Shown in pieces: positions 43,815-52,343 of a DNA stretch of 64,000 nucleotides (positions are counted from its first letter, which is position 1; the number at the start of each line of letters is the position of its first letter). Under the pieces are notes generated by a model. That model saw nothing but the letters and a program-made list of their open reading frames with translations. It had not been told where the DNA came from and ran no database searches. A program made the translations under genes and the position numbers. The stretch is taken from assembly GCA_965213545.1 (NCBI GenBank), contig CBDBZL010000002.1, forward strand, positions 620,001-684,000, read 5' to 3'. Origin of the DNA: CBDBZL01 sp965213545 (GTDB taxonomy: Bacteria; Pseudomonadota; Alphaproteobacteria; Sphingomonadales; Sphingomonadaceae).

Positions 43815-45299
43815 TCAAGCCCCCCGGCGGGCGAGTTCGGCCACCAGCCGGGCCAGGCCGACCGAGTTGGAGCCCTTCACCAGCACCGCATCACCGTTCA
43901 TGAGGCCCAATTCCTCGAGCGCGGCGATCGCCTCTATTGCATCACGGCAATGGGCGAAGGAGGCAGGCTTCACAAGCGCGCGACCAGGCGATTTCCCCAG
44001 CCGGGCGGAAAGCCGCTCGGCCAGCGGCGCCATTTCCTCACCGACCAATATGGCATGATCGACCTTGGCCTCAATAAGCGGTTCGGCGAGCCGGGCGTGA
44101 AACTCGGGGCCAAAATCGCCCAGCTCCTTCATGGCTCCCAGCACCGCGATGCGGCGCGCGGCGGGGGTCGCGCCAAGCTGGCCCAGCGTGGCGCGCATGC
44201 TGGCGGGATTGGCGTTGTAGCTTTCATCGATCACCAGCGCATGGCCCGACGCGGCACGCACGCGCAGGCGTGCGCCGCGTCCCGCCAGGCCGCCCATCTC
44301 GGCCAGCGCCAGGCCCGCCGATCCCAGATCGCCACCAACCGCATGGACCGCGGCCATGACGGCGAGCGAATTGGTCACCCAGTGCGCACCCGGCTCGGCC
44401 ACCGTGTAGCACAGCGTGCCGGCCGGGTGCGCGGCGGTGACGAGCGAGCCGCCATTGGCCGCCGGAACGGTGTCGAGCAGGCGAAAGTCGGCATCGGGAG
44501 AGGTGCCGAAGGTGATGATGCGCGTCGCAAACGGCTGGGCGCCGGCACGCAGCCGCGCGAGTTGCGGGTTGTCGGCGGGGATGATCGCGGTGCCGCCCAG
44601 CGCCAGGCCCGCGAAGATCTCCGCCTTGGCATCCGCGATCGCCTCCAGACTACCCAGGTTCTCGATATGCGCGGGTGCGATGGTGGTGATGAGCGCGACG
44701 TGGGGGCGCACCCGTTCGGTCAGGCGGGCGATCTCGCCTGCGTGGTTCATCCCCATCTCGAACATGCCAAAGCGGCTTTTAGCGGGCATCCGCGCCAGGC
44801 TGAGCGGCACGCCGACATGATTGTTGTAGCTCTTGACCGAGCGGTGCGCCGCGCCCCCGCCGCCATGGCACGCGGCGCCGCGTTCCAGCGCGGCGAAGAT
44901 TGCTTCCTTGACCCCGGTCTTGCCCACCGAACCGGTGACCCCAATGATCCGCGCGGCGGTGCGTTCGCGCGCCGCCTTCGCCAGCGCGGCGAGCGCCACG
45001 GTGCAGTCGGGGACCAGGACATGCGGCCGCTCTATCGCATGCTCGACCAGCGCGGCGGTGGCACCTGCGCCGAACGCCTGATCGAGGAAGCGATGGCCGT
45101 CGGTGGTCTCGCCCTTCAGCGCCAGGAACAGGTCGCCGGCCTTGGCTTCGCGCGAATCGGTCTCGATGCCGGAGATGGTGAACGCGGCCGAAGCCTTGCC
45201 GCCGGTTGCCGCCGCGATCTCACTGGCGGACCACAACGCGTCCGGGGTGGGCGGGGTCTCGGCGGCCGGCCAGCTTGCCGGGTGAATGGCGGCGCTCAT
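43815..45299 (-). CDS. murF: UDP-N-acetylmuramoyl-tripeptide--D-alanyl-D-alanine ligase
   Basis: Last Mur ligase, adding D-Ala-D-Ala from Ddl. 494 residues from ATG 45299, overlapping the murE stop. GIETDSREAKAGDLFLALKGE is the N-terminal UDP-MurNAc domain; the ATP loop is GVTGSVGKTGVKE; EMGMNHAGEIARL and DESYNANPASMRA are family-specific. Slightly longer than E. coli MurF because of ~20 Pro/Ala-rich N-terminal residues. Confidence 0.97.
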   Translation of the reverse strand: MSAAIHPASWPAAETPPTPDALWSASEIAAATGGKASAAFTISGIETDSREAKAGDLFLALKGETTDGHRFLDQAFGAGATAALVEHAIERPHVLVPDCTVALAALAKAARERTAARIIGVTGSVGKTGVKEAIFAALERGAACHGGGGAAHRSVKSYNNHVGVPLSLARMPAKSRFGMFEMGMNHAGEIARLTERVRPHVALITTIAPAHIENLGSLEAIADAKAEIFAGLALGGTAIIPADNPQLARLRAGAQPFATRIITFGTSPDADFRLLDTVPAANGGSLVTAAHPAGTLCYTVAEPGAHWVTNSLAVMAAVHAVGGDLGSAGLALAEMGGLAGRGARLRVRAASGHALVIDESYNANPASMRATLGQLGATPAARRIAVLGAMKELGDFGPEFHARLAEPLIEAKVDHAILVGEEMAPLAERLSARLGKSPGRALVKPASFAHCRDAIEAIAALEELGLMNGDAVLVKGSNSVGLARLVAELARRGA

Positions 45300-46864
45300 G
45301 CGCGCTCGCCCAATGGGGGACCCGATGTGGGGGTCGGCGTGTCGCTCGGCTCGTGACCCGTCGAATGGCCCCTTGCATGACCCGTTGCATGACTGGGCCC
45401 CATCGCACCTGCACATTCGCGCGCCACCGCGACATCGTCGAACGCCAGCACGCGCATGTTCGCGCCCGAGCCGACGATCTGCCCCTGCTCGTGACCCTTC
45501 CCCGCAATCAGCACGATATCGCGCGCGCCGGCCTTGTGAACCGCAAAGGCGATGGCCTCGCGCCGCCCGGCGATCTCGTGCATCTCTGCGCCGCTGGTCC
45601 CGGCCAGCACCGCGGCGCGGATCGCCGCCGGGTCTTCGCCGCGCGGATTGTCGTCGGTGACGATCACCAGGTCGGCCCCGTTCGCGCCCGCCGCCCCCAT
45701 CGCCGCGCGCTTGCCCGGATCGCGGTCGCCTCCTGCACCGAACACCAGCAGCAGCCGACCACCCTCGCCAGCATGCGGGCGCAGCGCGGCGATGGCGGCA
45801 GATAGCGCTTCGGGGGTGTGCGCATAGTCGACATAGACCGGCGCTCCGTTGGCAGTAATGACCGCACGCTCCAGGCGGCCGCGCACCGGTTGCAGCCGGG
45901 CGATCGCATCCACGACACGAGCGGGCTCCTCGCCCGTCACCAGCGCCAGCGAGGCGGCAGTCAGCACATTGGCAACCTGATATTCCCCGATCAGCGGTAA
46001 TGCGATCATGTGCCGCTCGCCGCCCAGCGCGATCTCGATCTCCTGCCCCAGCACACTTGCCCGGCGCGCGACGAGCTGAAGGTCCTCACCCTGCTCGCCC
46101 ACGGTGAACAGCCGCAGGCCACGCGCGCGGACCGCCTCGATCACCCGTGCGGACCAGGCATCATCGGCCCAGACCACCGCGGTTCCATCGTCCGAGACCA
46201 CTTCGCCGAACAACCGCATCTTGGCGGCGAAATAGCTCTCCATGCTGTCATGATAGTCGAGGTGATCGCGGCTGAAATTGGTGAACGCGCCGGCCGCGAC
46301 CGGCAGTCCCTCGTTGCGATATTGCGACAGACCGTGGCTCGACGCCTCGTAGGCGGCATGCGTGACGCCTTCGCGCGCCAGGCCGGTCATGTTGGACAGG
46401 AAGGTGACGATGTCGGGCGTGGTGAGCCCTGTCGCCTGGCTGCCCTGCGGCGTGGTGACGCCGAGCGTGCCGATGGATGCCGCGCGCCGACCGCACAGAC
46501 GCCAGATCTGCCGGGTCATTTCCACGGTCGAGGTCTTGCCGTTGGTCCCGGTCACCGCGACCACGGTCTGGGGGACCGGAGTGAAGAAGCGCGCCGCCAG
46601 CCGGGCAAAGGCGCGGCGCGGGTCTGGATCGGCGAGGTGCGCAGCGCCCGTGACCCGCGCTTCGCCCCGCGCGACCACCGCGACCGCCCCCGAAGCCACC
46701 GCCGCCGGAATGAAATCCTCCCCGTCCGCCAGGCTACCCCGGAACGCACCGAAAACATTGCCCGGCGCGACCTTTCGGTGATCAAGCGCGAACCCGGTCA
46801 CCTCGCGCCGGCCAAATTCGCCGGGATCGAAGCGGGTATCGGTCAGCAGCCGGGCCAGCTTCAC
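45296..46864 (-). CDS. murE: UDP-MurNAc-L-Ala-D-Glu:meso-diaminopimelate ligase
   Basis: Adds the third amino acid of the stem peptide. 522 residues. ATP loop GTNGKTST at 106-113; DNPR at 405-408, the motif that selects meso-diaminopimelate over lysine; so the peptidoglycan is DAP-type. After the normal end (~488) there is a 34-residue extension whose start has His at 492, 496, 500 and 504 in a tetrapeptide-like repeat (HATG-HARG-HSTG-H), then Ser/Thr/Pro-rich residues. The extension is not part of the known fold. Overlaps ftsI and murF by 4 bases. Confidence 0.97.
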   Translation of the reverse strand: MKLARLLTDTRFDPGEFGRREVTGFALDHRKVAPGNVFGAFRGSLADGEDFIPAAVASGAVAVVARGEARVTGAAHLADPDPRRAFARLAARFFTPVPQTVVAVTGTNGKTSTVEMTRQIWRLCGRRAASIGTLGVTTPQGSQATGLTTPDIVTFLSNMTGLAREGVTHAAYEASSHGLSQYRNEGLPVAAGAFTNFSRDHLDYHDSMESYFAAKMRLFGEVVSDDGTAVVWADDAWSARVIEAVRARGLRLFTVGEQGEDLQLVARRASVLGQEIEIALGGERHMIALPLIGEYQVANVLTAASLALVTGEEPARVVDAIARLQPVRGRLERAVITANGAPVYVDYAHTPEALSAAIAALRPHAGEGGRLLLVFGAGGDRDPGKRAAMGAAGANGADLVIVTDDNPRGEDPAAIRAAVLAGTSGAEMHEIAGRREAIAFAVHKAGARDIVLIAGKGHEQGQIVGSGANMRVLAFDDVAVARECAGAMGPSHATGHARGHSTGHEPSDTPTPTSGPPLGERA

Positions 46865-48630
46865 TCCTTCTCCTCCTTGCCGACCAGGCTGCGCATCCCG
46901 GTCAGATCGACATCGCGCGTGGTATCAGGGTAAACACGCAGCTGCGGGCCGATCCTTGGCACCAGCCGGCCGACGATTGGTGCCGCGGTCCAGCCGGCGG
47001 TGCGCTGGAACGAGCTGGCCGCAGTGCCCTGAGGCTCATCCAGCATGGCGATGATCACATAGCGCGGATCGTCCATCGGGAAGGCGGCGGCAAAGGTTGA
47101 GACAAGCGTGCTGCGCTGGTATCCGCCCGCGCCCGGCTTCTCGGCGCTGCCCGTCTTGCCGCCGACACGAAAGCCCGGGGCGTCGGCATTGCGGCCGGTG
47201 CCGTAAAGCGCGATCATTCGCACCAGCTTGGTCATGGTGACGCTGGTGCTTTCCTTGAACACGCGCCGGCCACGCGGGGCCTCGCCCGGTTCGAGCCGAT
47301 GCAGCGTCGCGGGACGCCAGATGCCGCCATTGACCATCGCTGCATAGGCGGCGGCGAGATGCAGCGGGGTGACCGCGACACCGTGGCCGAAGCCCACCGT
47401 CATCGCCCGGATTCGCGCCCATTCGCCATTGTCCCAGATGGGGTGGCCGCGCGCCGGCAGCTCGATATAGGGCCGCTCGCTCATCCCCAGGTCGGTAAAT
47501 ACCCGCTTCATCCGCACCGGGCCGAGCTCATCGGCAATCTGGGCGGTGACGATATTGGAGGACTTGACCAGCGCCAGCGCCGCGTTGACCCGGGCACCCA
47601 CCGGCTTGTGATCGCGGATCGCATGGCCCCCGATGCGCACCGGCGCATTGCCCTGCCAGGTGCGCGACAAGTCGGGGATAAGCCCGGCATCGATCGCCGC
47701 CGCCACCGTCAACGGCTTGAAGGTGGAGCCCAGTTCATAGACCTGGTTGGTCACCCTGTTGAACATGAGCGAGGCACCTTGCGCATCGATCCGATTGGGA
47801 TCGAAGGCGGGAAGCGAGGCCAGCGCCAGCACCTCGCCGGTATCGACATCCAGCACGATGCCGGCCGCGCCTACCGCATCGACCGCGTGCATCCCGCGGG
47901 CCAGCTCGTCCTCCAGCGCACCCTGAACCCGCGCATCGATCGACAGCGCCTGCGAGCGGCCGCGGGTGACCGGATCGGCAAGCGCCTCGTCGAGCACCGC
48001 TTCCATTCCCACCTGGCCCTTGCCCGCGGCATCGACATAACCCAGCACATGCGCGGCCAGCGATCCTTGCGGATAATGCCGGTCGGTCTCGCGCGGCAGT
48101 TCGAGCGCCAGTTCGCCCAGCGCGGTCACCTTGTTGGCTTCCTCTGGCAGCACGCGGCGGCGCAGATAGCCGCGCTCGCCCGAGTGCAGGCGGCGGGAGA
48201 TGTCGGCCTCGTCCAGATCGGGGAAGATGGCCTTCAATCGCGCCGCGATCTCCTGGGGGGGTTTGACCAGCGGCGGTCCGCCACTGCCGAGCGCGTCCGG
48301 GTTATACCAAAGTGCATAGGCCGGGAACGCCCGGGCCAGGGGGATACCATTGCGATCGGTGATCTCGCCGCGCGCGGGCAATAGCAGGTCGGCCATCGAA
48401 CGCGCGGCGGGTGGCGGCTGGATGACGCCCAGCCACATGATGCGCAGCAGCGCCGCGATGGCAAGCAGCAAGAACCCCGTGCCGACGAGGAGCACGCGCA
48501 TTCGCGCCGTGTCGAGCGCGTGACGGCGGCCGGTGGACGGGTGCGCGCCGGTGCGTGGTGGCGCGGGTCGCCCGCCGGTGCTGGGTGCGGCTTTCGGGAA
48601 GGCTGGCGGTGTAAGGGGGAGCGTTGCCAT
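46861..48630 (-). CDS. ftsI: Septal transpeptidase FtsI (penicillin-binding protein 3)
   Basis: Class B penicillin-binding protein that crosslinks septal peptidoglycan with FtsW. 589 residues from ATG 48630. Cytoplasmic Pro-rich tail, membrane helix at about 45-68, pedestal domain (ARGEITDRNGIPLA), then transpeptidase domain with S302-T-F-K305, SSN at 357-359 and KTG at 492-494 (KTGSAEK). It is a target of beta-lactams. An in-frame GTG at 48771 would add 47 residues, but these are poor in membrane-topology logic. A 163-bp gap separates it from ftsL. Confidence 0.96.
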   Translation of the reverse strand: MATLPLTPPAFPKAAPSTGGRPAPPRTGAHPSTGRRHALDTARMRVLLVGTGFLLLAIAALLRIMWLGVIQPPPAARSMADLLLPARGEITDRNGIPLARAFPAYALWYNPDALGSGGPPLVKPPQEIAARLKAIFPDLDEADISRRLHSGERGYLRRRVLPEEANKVTALGELALELPRETDRHYPQGSLAAHVLGYVDAAGKGQVGMEAVLDEALADPVTRGRSQALSIDARVQGALEDELARGMHAVDAVGAAGIVLDVDTGEVLALASLPAFDPNRIDAQGASLMFNRVTNQVYELGSTFKPLTVAAAIDAGLIPDLSRTWQGNAPVRIGGHAIRDHKPVGARVNAALALVKSSNIVTAQIADELGPVRMKRVFTDLGMSERPYIELPARGHPIWDNGEWARIRAMTVGFGHGVAVTPLHLAAAYAAMVNGGIWRPATLHRLEPGEAPRGRRVFKESTSVTMTKLVRMIALYGTGRNADAPGFRVGGKTGSAEKPGAGGYQRSTLVSTFAAAFPMDDPRYVIIAMLDEPQGTAASSFQRTAGWTAAPIVGRLVPRIGPQLRVYPDTTRDVDLTGMRSLVGKEEKE

Positions 48631-48793
48631 GCCGCGCCTATCGCAGGCTCGGCGGCATGGCGCGTGCCCGGGAATTGTCTTGCGGGTCCATTCCTTGAGA
48701 ACCGCTCGCCCCGTCGGTTCTGGATGCGCAGCGTGTGGGCTGGGGAAGGCCGAGGAACTTGAAGCGCGCACGCGCCCGCATGATCATTGCGGC
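48631..48793 (-). other. Gap between ftsL and ftsI
   Basis: 163 bp with no assigned gene in an otherwise nearly gapless cluster. It remains open in the ftsI frame back to 48771, so part could be an ftsI extension; no strong promoter or ribosome site is clear. Confidence 0.4.
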
Positions 48794-49345
48794 CTAGTCC
48801 TGAGATCCGGCAAGCTGGATCCGGGTCGGCCCGTTCGGCACCAGGAGCGCAAGCCGCGGCGTCTCGGCCCGGTTCGCCCGTTCGCGGCCGGCTACCAGCA
48901 GCGCTGGGTCAACCGGCCTGCCGGTGAGCGGTGACACGAGCGCGAGTTCTGCGTCGTCGGCCTGCTCCTGCGCTGCCGGCGGGTTCTCGTTTGGATTATA
49001 GCTCGCCAGGCGGATCGTCTCGCTATCGCGCATGCCGGGGACCGGTCCATGCCGGGTGCCAAGCGCTGCCAGTTGCTGACCCGAGGCAATAAACTGGCTA
49101 GCCTCGGGTGGACGATAGCCGAACTCCACCCGGTTCCAGCGCGACAATTGCAGCTGGCTCGAGCGGGCCAGGAACTCGGTCTCCATCAACAGCGTCTGCT
49201 GCTCTAGCTGGACGATGCGGCGCTCGGCAAGCACCAGGTCGCTCTTCACCTTGTTGACCATCAGGTGCAGCCCCAACGTCAGCGCCGCGCAGACCGCAAG
49301 GATCGCGAACCAGCCGATACGGCGAATGCGGGCTTCGTGGGTCAT
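48794..49345 (-). CDS. ftsL: Cell division protein FtsL (extended form)
   Basis: Small bitopic divisome protein by position and topology. 183 residues from ATG 49345: short basic N-terminus, membrane helix at about 11-30, then a coiled coil (LAERRIVQLEQQTLLMETEFLARSS, about 39-63) that should pair with FtsB and bind FtsQ. The C-terminal ~80 residues, with PPAAQEQADDAE, extend beyond canonical FtsL (~120 residues). Identity rests mainly on place between rsmH and ftsI. Overlaps the rsmH stop by 4 bases. Confidence 0.85.
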   Translation of the reverse strand: MTHEARIRRIGWFAILAVCAALTLGLHLMVNKVKSDLVLAERRIVQLEQQTLLMETEFLARSSQLQLSRWNRVEFGYRPPEASQFIASGQQLAALGTRHGPVPGMRDSETIRLASYNPNENPPAAQEQADDAELALVSPLTGRPVDPALLVAGRERANRAETPRLALLVPNGPTRIQLAGSQD

Positions 49346-50325
49346 GCGGCTTGGCCTTTCGGGCGGGACGGTTCGAGTGGACGGGCGGGGGCATCGGTGC
49401 GCATGGCGCCACGCAGCATGGCTGAGCGTGCGCGCGGATTGCGGGTGATCTCTTCCTCGCTCGCACGAACCGGTCTGCCGATGCGGGCAAAGCGCGGGCG
49501 GGTCGGTGCGTTCGCCGGGAGGTGGCGCGAACCTGCGGGCATGGCGTCCGAAGCCTCGCGCAGGAACCGCTTGACGATCCGGTCCTCGAGCGAATGGAAG
49601 GTGACGACTGCAAGCCGCCCGCCCCCGCCAAGCAGCGTTTCGGCAGCGGCCAGACCGGCGGCAAGCTCGTTGAGCTCGCCATTCACATGGATACGGATAG
49701 CCTGGAAACTGCGCGTTGCGGGATCCTTGGGCGCACCCGCCCGGTAGCCGAGCGCGCGGCGGACCACGGCGGCAAGTTCGCCGGTGGTCGTCAGCGGGCG
49801 CGCGGCGACGATCGCCCGGGCAATGCGGCGCGACTGACGCTCCTCGCCATAGAGATAAAGCACCTCGGCGATCTGTTCCTCTTCCGCCGTGTTGACGAAG
49901 TCGGCGGCGCTCGGTCCTGCTCGTTCCATCCGCATGTCGAGCGGGCCATCGCTCGAGAAGGCAAAGCCGCGATCCGGCTGGTCGAGCTGCATGGAGGAAA
50001 CACCAATATCCATCACCACGCCCTCGACCCGCGAAATCCCCGCCTCGGCCATGACCGGGACCATCTCGGAGAAGCGATGCGCATGCAGCGTCAGGCGCGC
50101 CTGCGGTCCCTTGGCGCAAGGCCAATCTTGCGCAGCTTCTATGGCATCGGGATCGCGGTCAAAGGCATGGACATGCGCGCCCTTGTCCAGCAGCGCACGG
50201 GCATAGCCACCGGCACCAAAGGTGGCATCGATCATCACCTCGCCTGGACGCGGATCGAGCGCGGCGATGACTTCTGCCAGCAGGACCGGGACGTGGCGCT
50301 GGGCTGGATCGGTGGCCGCGTTCAC
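49342..50325 (-). CDS. rsmH: 16S rRNA (cytosine1402-N4)-methyltransferase
   Basis: Methylates N4 of C1402 in the decoding centre of 16S rRNA. Also called MraW. 327 residues from GTG 50325, which overlaps the mraZ stop (GTGA). Motifs: HVPVLLAEVI at the start, DATFGAGGYARALL (SAM binding), MDIGVSSMQLDQPDRGFAF, RSFQAIRIHVNGEL and FHSLEDRIVKRF. An ATG-like start further upstream (50370) would read into mraZ and is not needed. Confidence 0.97.
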   Translation of the reverse strand: MNAATDPAQRHVPVLLAEVIAALDPRPGEVMIDATFGAGGYARALLDKGAHVHAFDRDPDAIEAAQDWPCAKGPQARLTLHAHRFSEMVPVMAEAGISRVEGVVMDIGVSSMQLDQPDRGFAFSSDGPLDMRMERAGPSAADFVNTAEEEQIAEVLYLYGEERQSRRIARAIVAARPLTTTGELAAVVRRALGYRAGAPKDPATRSFQAIRIHVNGELNELAAGLAAAETLLGGGGRLAVVTFHSLEDRIVKRFLREASDAMPAGSRHLPANAPTRPRFARIGRPVRASEEEITRNPRARSAMLRGAMRTDAPARPLEPSRPKGQAA

Positions 50326-50819
50326 TTGCGCGCTCCCTTGGCGCCGGCTTCGGCAATGACGCTGCGGCAATAGGCCTGCGCGCCCTCAAAGCCCGGCCCC
50401 ATCTGTTCCAGTGCAACAGGATCCCACAAGGTGAAGAAGGTGCCTATCCCCTGAAAATAGATGGCGTCATCGAGCCCGCCCAGTTCGGACATGGTCTCGG
50501 GCATGACGAAGCGGCCGCTCTGGTCGAACGGCACTTCGCAAAAGCTCCACAACTGCATCGAGCGCAGCTCACGATCGAAATCATGGCCCAGGCGGATCGC
50601 CTTTTCCTCCTCGCGGTCGAGCTGCTCCTCGAAGCGGGCGGGCCGGTCCTTGCCGAAAGCGGACAGGCAGGGCCAGCGGTCGTGCTTGGCAAGACACAGC
50701 ACACGCTCGTCGCTCACTTCGGTAATCGTGTGGCGAAAAGCCGGCGGCAGGACGAAGCGACCCTTGTCGCCGCGGGCCGAAAAGCCCTGTCCGCCATAGC
50801 CAGTCGGCCGCTCCACCAC
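50322..50819 (-). CDS. mraZ: Transcriptional regulator MraZ
   Basis: Double SpoVT/AbrB-fold DNA-binding protein that controls its own dcw operon. 165 residues from GTG 50819; a GAGGGG site lies 8-10 bases upstream. The two halves show GDKGRFVLPPAFR near 17-29 and FDQSGRFVMPETM near 100-112. A second GTG at 50816 and a longer in-frame ORF to 50927 are alternatives. A matching array of GGG boxes is 147-181 bp upstream. Confidence 0.92.
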   Translation of the reverse strand: MVERPTGYGGQGFSARGDKGRFVLPPAFRHTITEVSDERVLCLAKHDRWPCLSAFGKDRPARFEEQLDREEEKAIRLGHDFDRELRSMQLWSFCEVPFDQSGRFVMPETMSELGGLDDAIYFQGIGTFFTLWDPVALEQMGPGFEGAQAYCRSVIAEAGAKGARK

Positions 50820-50965
50820 TGATTTGCCCCTCTTCCGGCATCTGCCGATATCGAACCAGCCAAGCTCGCTCCATACGCCTCGCATAGAACGGGGCGCCGG
50901 GTCGCCCGGTGAGGGGCGCGCGACCATTGCTGATCCGATGAAGGATGGCCTATCGCAAAAGCGTC

Positions 50966-51000
50966 GGGGTTGAAAGGGGAAATCGTGGGTAGGTTAGGGG
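50966..51000. promoter_or_regulatory. Putative MraZ-box array (four NGGGN units, 10-bp period)
   Basis: Plus strand units GGGGT (50966-50970), GGGGA (50976-50980), TGGGT (50986-50990), AGGGG (50996-51000), each separated by exactly 5 bases. MraZ in E. coli binds direct TGGGN repeats with 5-base spacers upstream of mraZ, so spacing and place fit. Here the G-rich units are on the strand opposite to the mraZ coding strand, and one unit overlaps the stop codon of the upstream gene. Confidence 0.7.
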
Positions 51001-51935
51001 ATTACGTGCTTTTCCCTAGGTTCGTGATGGTCGCGCTGGCTCCTTGTGAGCTCGCCGGACTGGTCTGATATTGGCGGTTTAGCGTCAATTTGTGGGATAT
51101 CGACCGTGCCTTCATCAAGGTGTCCCGCATTTTCCCCATGTGTCGCGGATGATGTCGCGAACGCCCAGGTCACCAGTTGGTCGAGCGCCACCGGTGCGCC
51201 TTCGTGCGGACCTTCGAGATCGAGCAGCGCGGCATCCGCCACCAGCACCATTCGTCCCGCCCCGCGCGTGCAGGATGCGATGAATGCCGGCTCATCGAGC
51301 ACACAGCGGGCGACCCCTTCGCCATGCCTGACAAACCGCCCGGGCAATGCCACCGGGAGCGGTCCGACAGCGCTTGCCTCAAGCCGAATTTCGTCGTCCT
51401 GCGCATCGGGCAATTCGAGCCGCAGCCCCCAGCGCGCGAGGATGGGTGAGACGAGGGCGATATCCTGCGGCCGGCGCCGGTCACCGATGCCGAAGCGCGA
51501 TTCGCCGGTCATCATCGGGTCGGCGAACAGCAGCAGCCGTCCCCCCGCCGCCACCCAGTCATCGAGCGCGACATTCTCCTGCGGGGTCAGCCCTCGCGGC
51601 TGAAGCAGCATCAAAGAGCGCTGGCGGGCGAGAAAATCGGCGGTAAGGGTGGAAATCGGCACCAGTTGCCAGTTTTGCTCGAGCGCGGCGCGCGCCCAGT
51701 GCGCGCGGTAATCTCCCGAGATCATCTCGCCGATATTCGCCGCTTCACCCCAGTAGAGCGGCACGGTGCCCATCAGCGCCAGCTCCTCACGCGCGTCGGG
51801 ATTGTCGTAAGGCTGCTCGGCAAAAGCCGGAGCGGACCACGAAAGCACCAATGCCGCCAGCCCTGCGAGAAACGCTGCGCTATCGCTGGTTCGCGCCGTT
51901 GCCATCGCCGCTCGGCGACGGAAGAAGCCGGTCAT
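50994..51935 (-). CDS. GldG/IFT52-like domain protein upstream of mraZ
   Basis: 313 residues from ATG 51935. The start has a signal/anchor sequence (about residues 15-38, ending SAPAFAEQ). The body resembles the ABC-type 'auxiliary' domain of GldG proteins: LMLLQPRGLTPQENVALDDWVAAGGRLLLFADPMMTGE (about 128-165) is the most telling stretch. Such domains have a flavodoxin-like fold and no catalytic residues. It follows the one-TM protein by 4 bases. Its TAA stop lies in the last MraZ box. Function unknown; an envelope role is inferred from signal and neighbourhood. Confidence 0.65.
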   Translation of the reverse strand: MTGFFRRRAAMATARTSDSAAFLAGLAALVLSWSAPAFAEQPYDNPDAREELALMGTVPLYWGEAANIGEMISGDYRAHWARAALEQNWQLVPISTLTADFLARQRSLMLLQPRGLTPQENVALDDWVAAGGRLLLFADPMMTGESRFGIGDRRRPQDIALVSPILARWGLRLELPDAQDDEIRLEASAVGPLPVALPGRFVRHGEGVARCVLDEPAFIASCTRGAGRMVLVADAALLDLEGPHEGAPVALDQLVTWAFATSSATHGENAGHLDEGTVDIPQIDAKPPISDQSGELTRSQRDHHEPREKHVIP

Positions 51936-51939
51936 GCGC

Positions 51940-52317
51940 TCAGTCCTGCCCCGGTGCGGGCGCTGCGCCCTTGCTCGCAGATCCCGCCCCTGTATTTGCC
52001 GCGCCATCGCCCTCGGTGCCGGGCTCGGGCGGAAGATCGGGCACGACACCCGCGTCAGCGAGCGGATCGCGTGCGGGGGTCGGCGTCTCGCTGATGATGA
52101 CCGGGGGCGCCGCTTCGGGAACCGCGCCCGCCCTGCTCTCCTCGGCACTGGTCTGGATCATGCTGGCAAGACCCACCAGAAGGATCATCGCCACCAGCCC
52201 GAAAGCACCGACCTGCAGGCGCTGAACGGTTTCGCGGCGGTCCCCCTCGAGCGGGCCACGCATGCCAGCCGCGCCGCGTGACCGGCGGAAAAGGTTGCGG
52301 AAGAGATCGCGGACCAT
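51940..52317 (-). CDS. Small one-TM membrane protein
   Basis: 125 residues. Basic N-terminus with RNLFRRSRG, one membrane helix at about 37-56 (LQVGAFGLVAMILLVGLAS), then a Pro/Glu/Ala-rich periplasmic tail without recognisable domain. Co-transcribed with cysK upstream (27 bp) and the GldG-like gene downstream (4 bp). Not recognised as a named family. Confidence 0.7.
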   Translation of the reverse strand: MVRDLFRNLFRRSRGAAGMRGPLEGDRRETVQRLQVGAFGLVAMILLVGLASMIQTSAEESRAGAVPEAAPPVIISETPTPARDPLADAGVVPDLPPEPGTEGDGAANTGAGSASKGAAPAPGQD

Positions 52318-52343
52318 TTCGATATCAGCCTAGCGCGCCTGTT

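Noticed and set aside
51935..52148. N-terminal extension of the GldG-like protein
   Set aside because: The extra 71 residues are Arg/Pro-rich and lie over the 3' end of the preceding one-TM gene in another frame; ATG 51935 gives a proper signal sequence.
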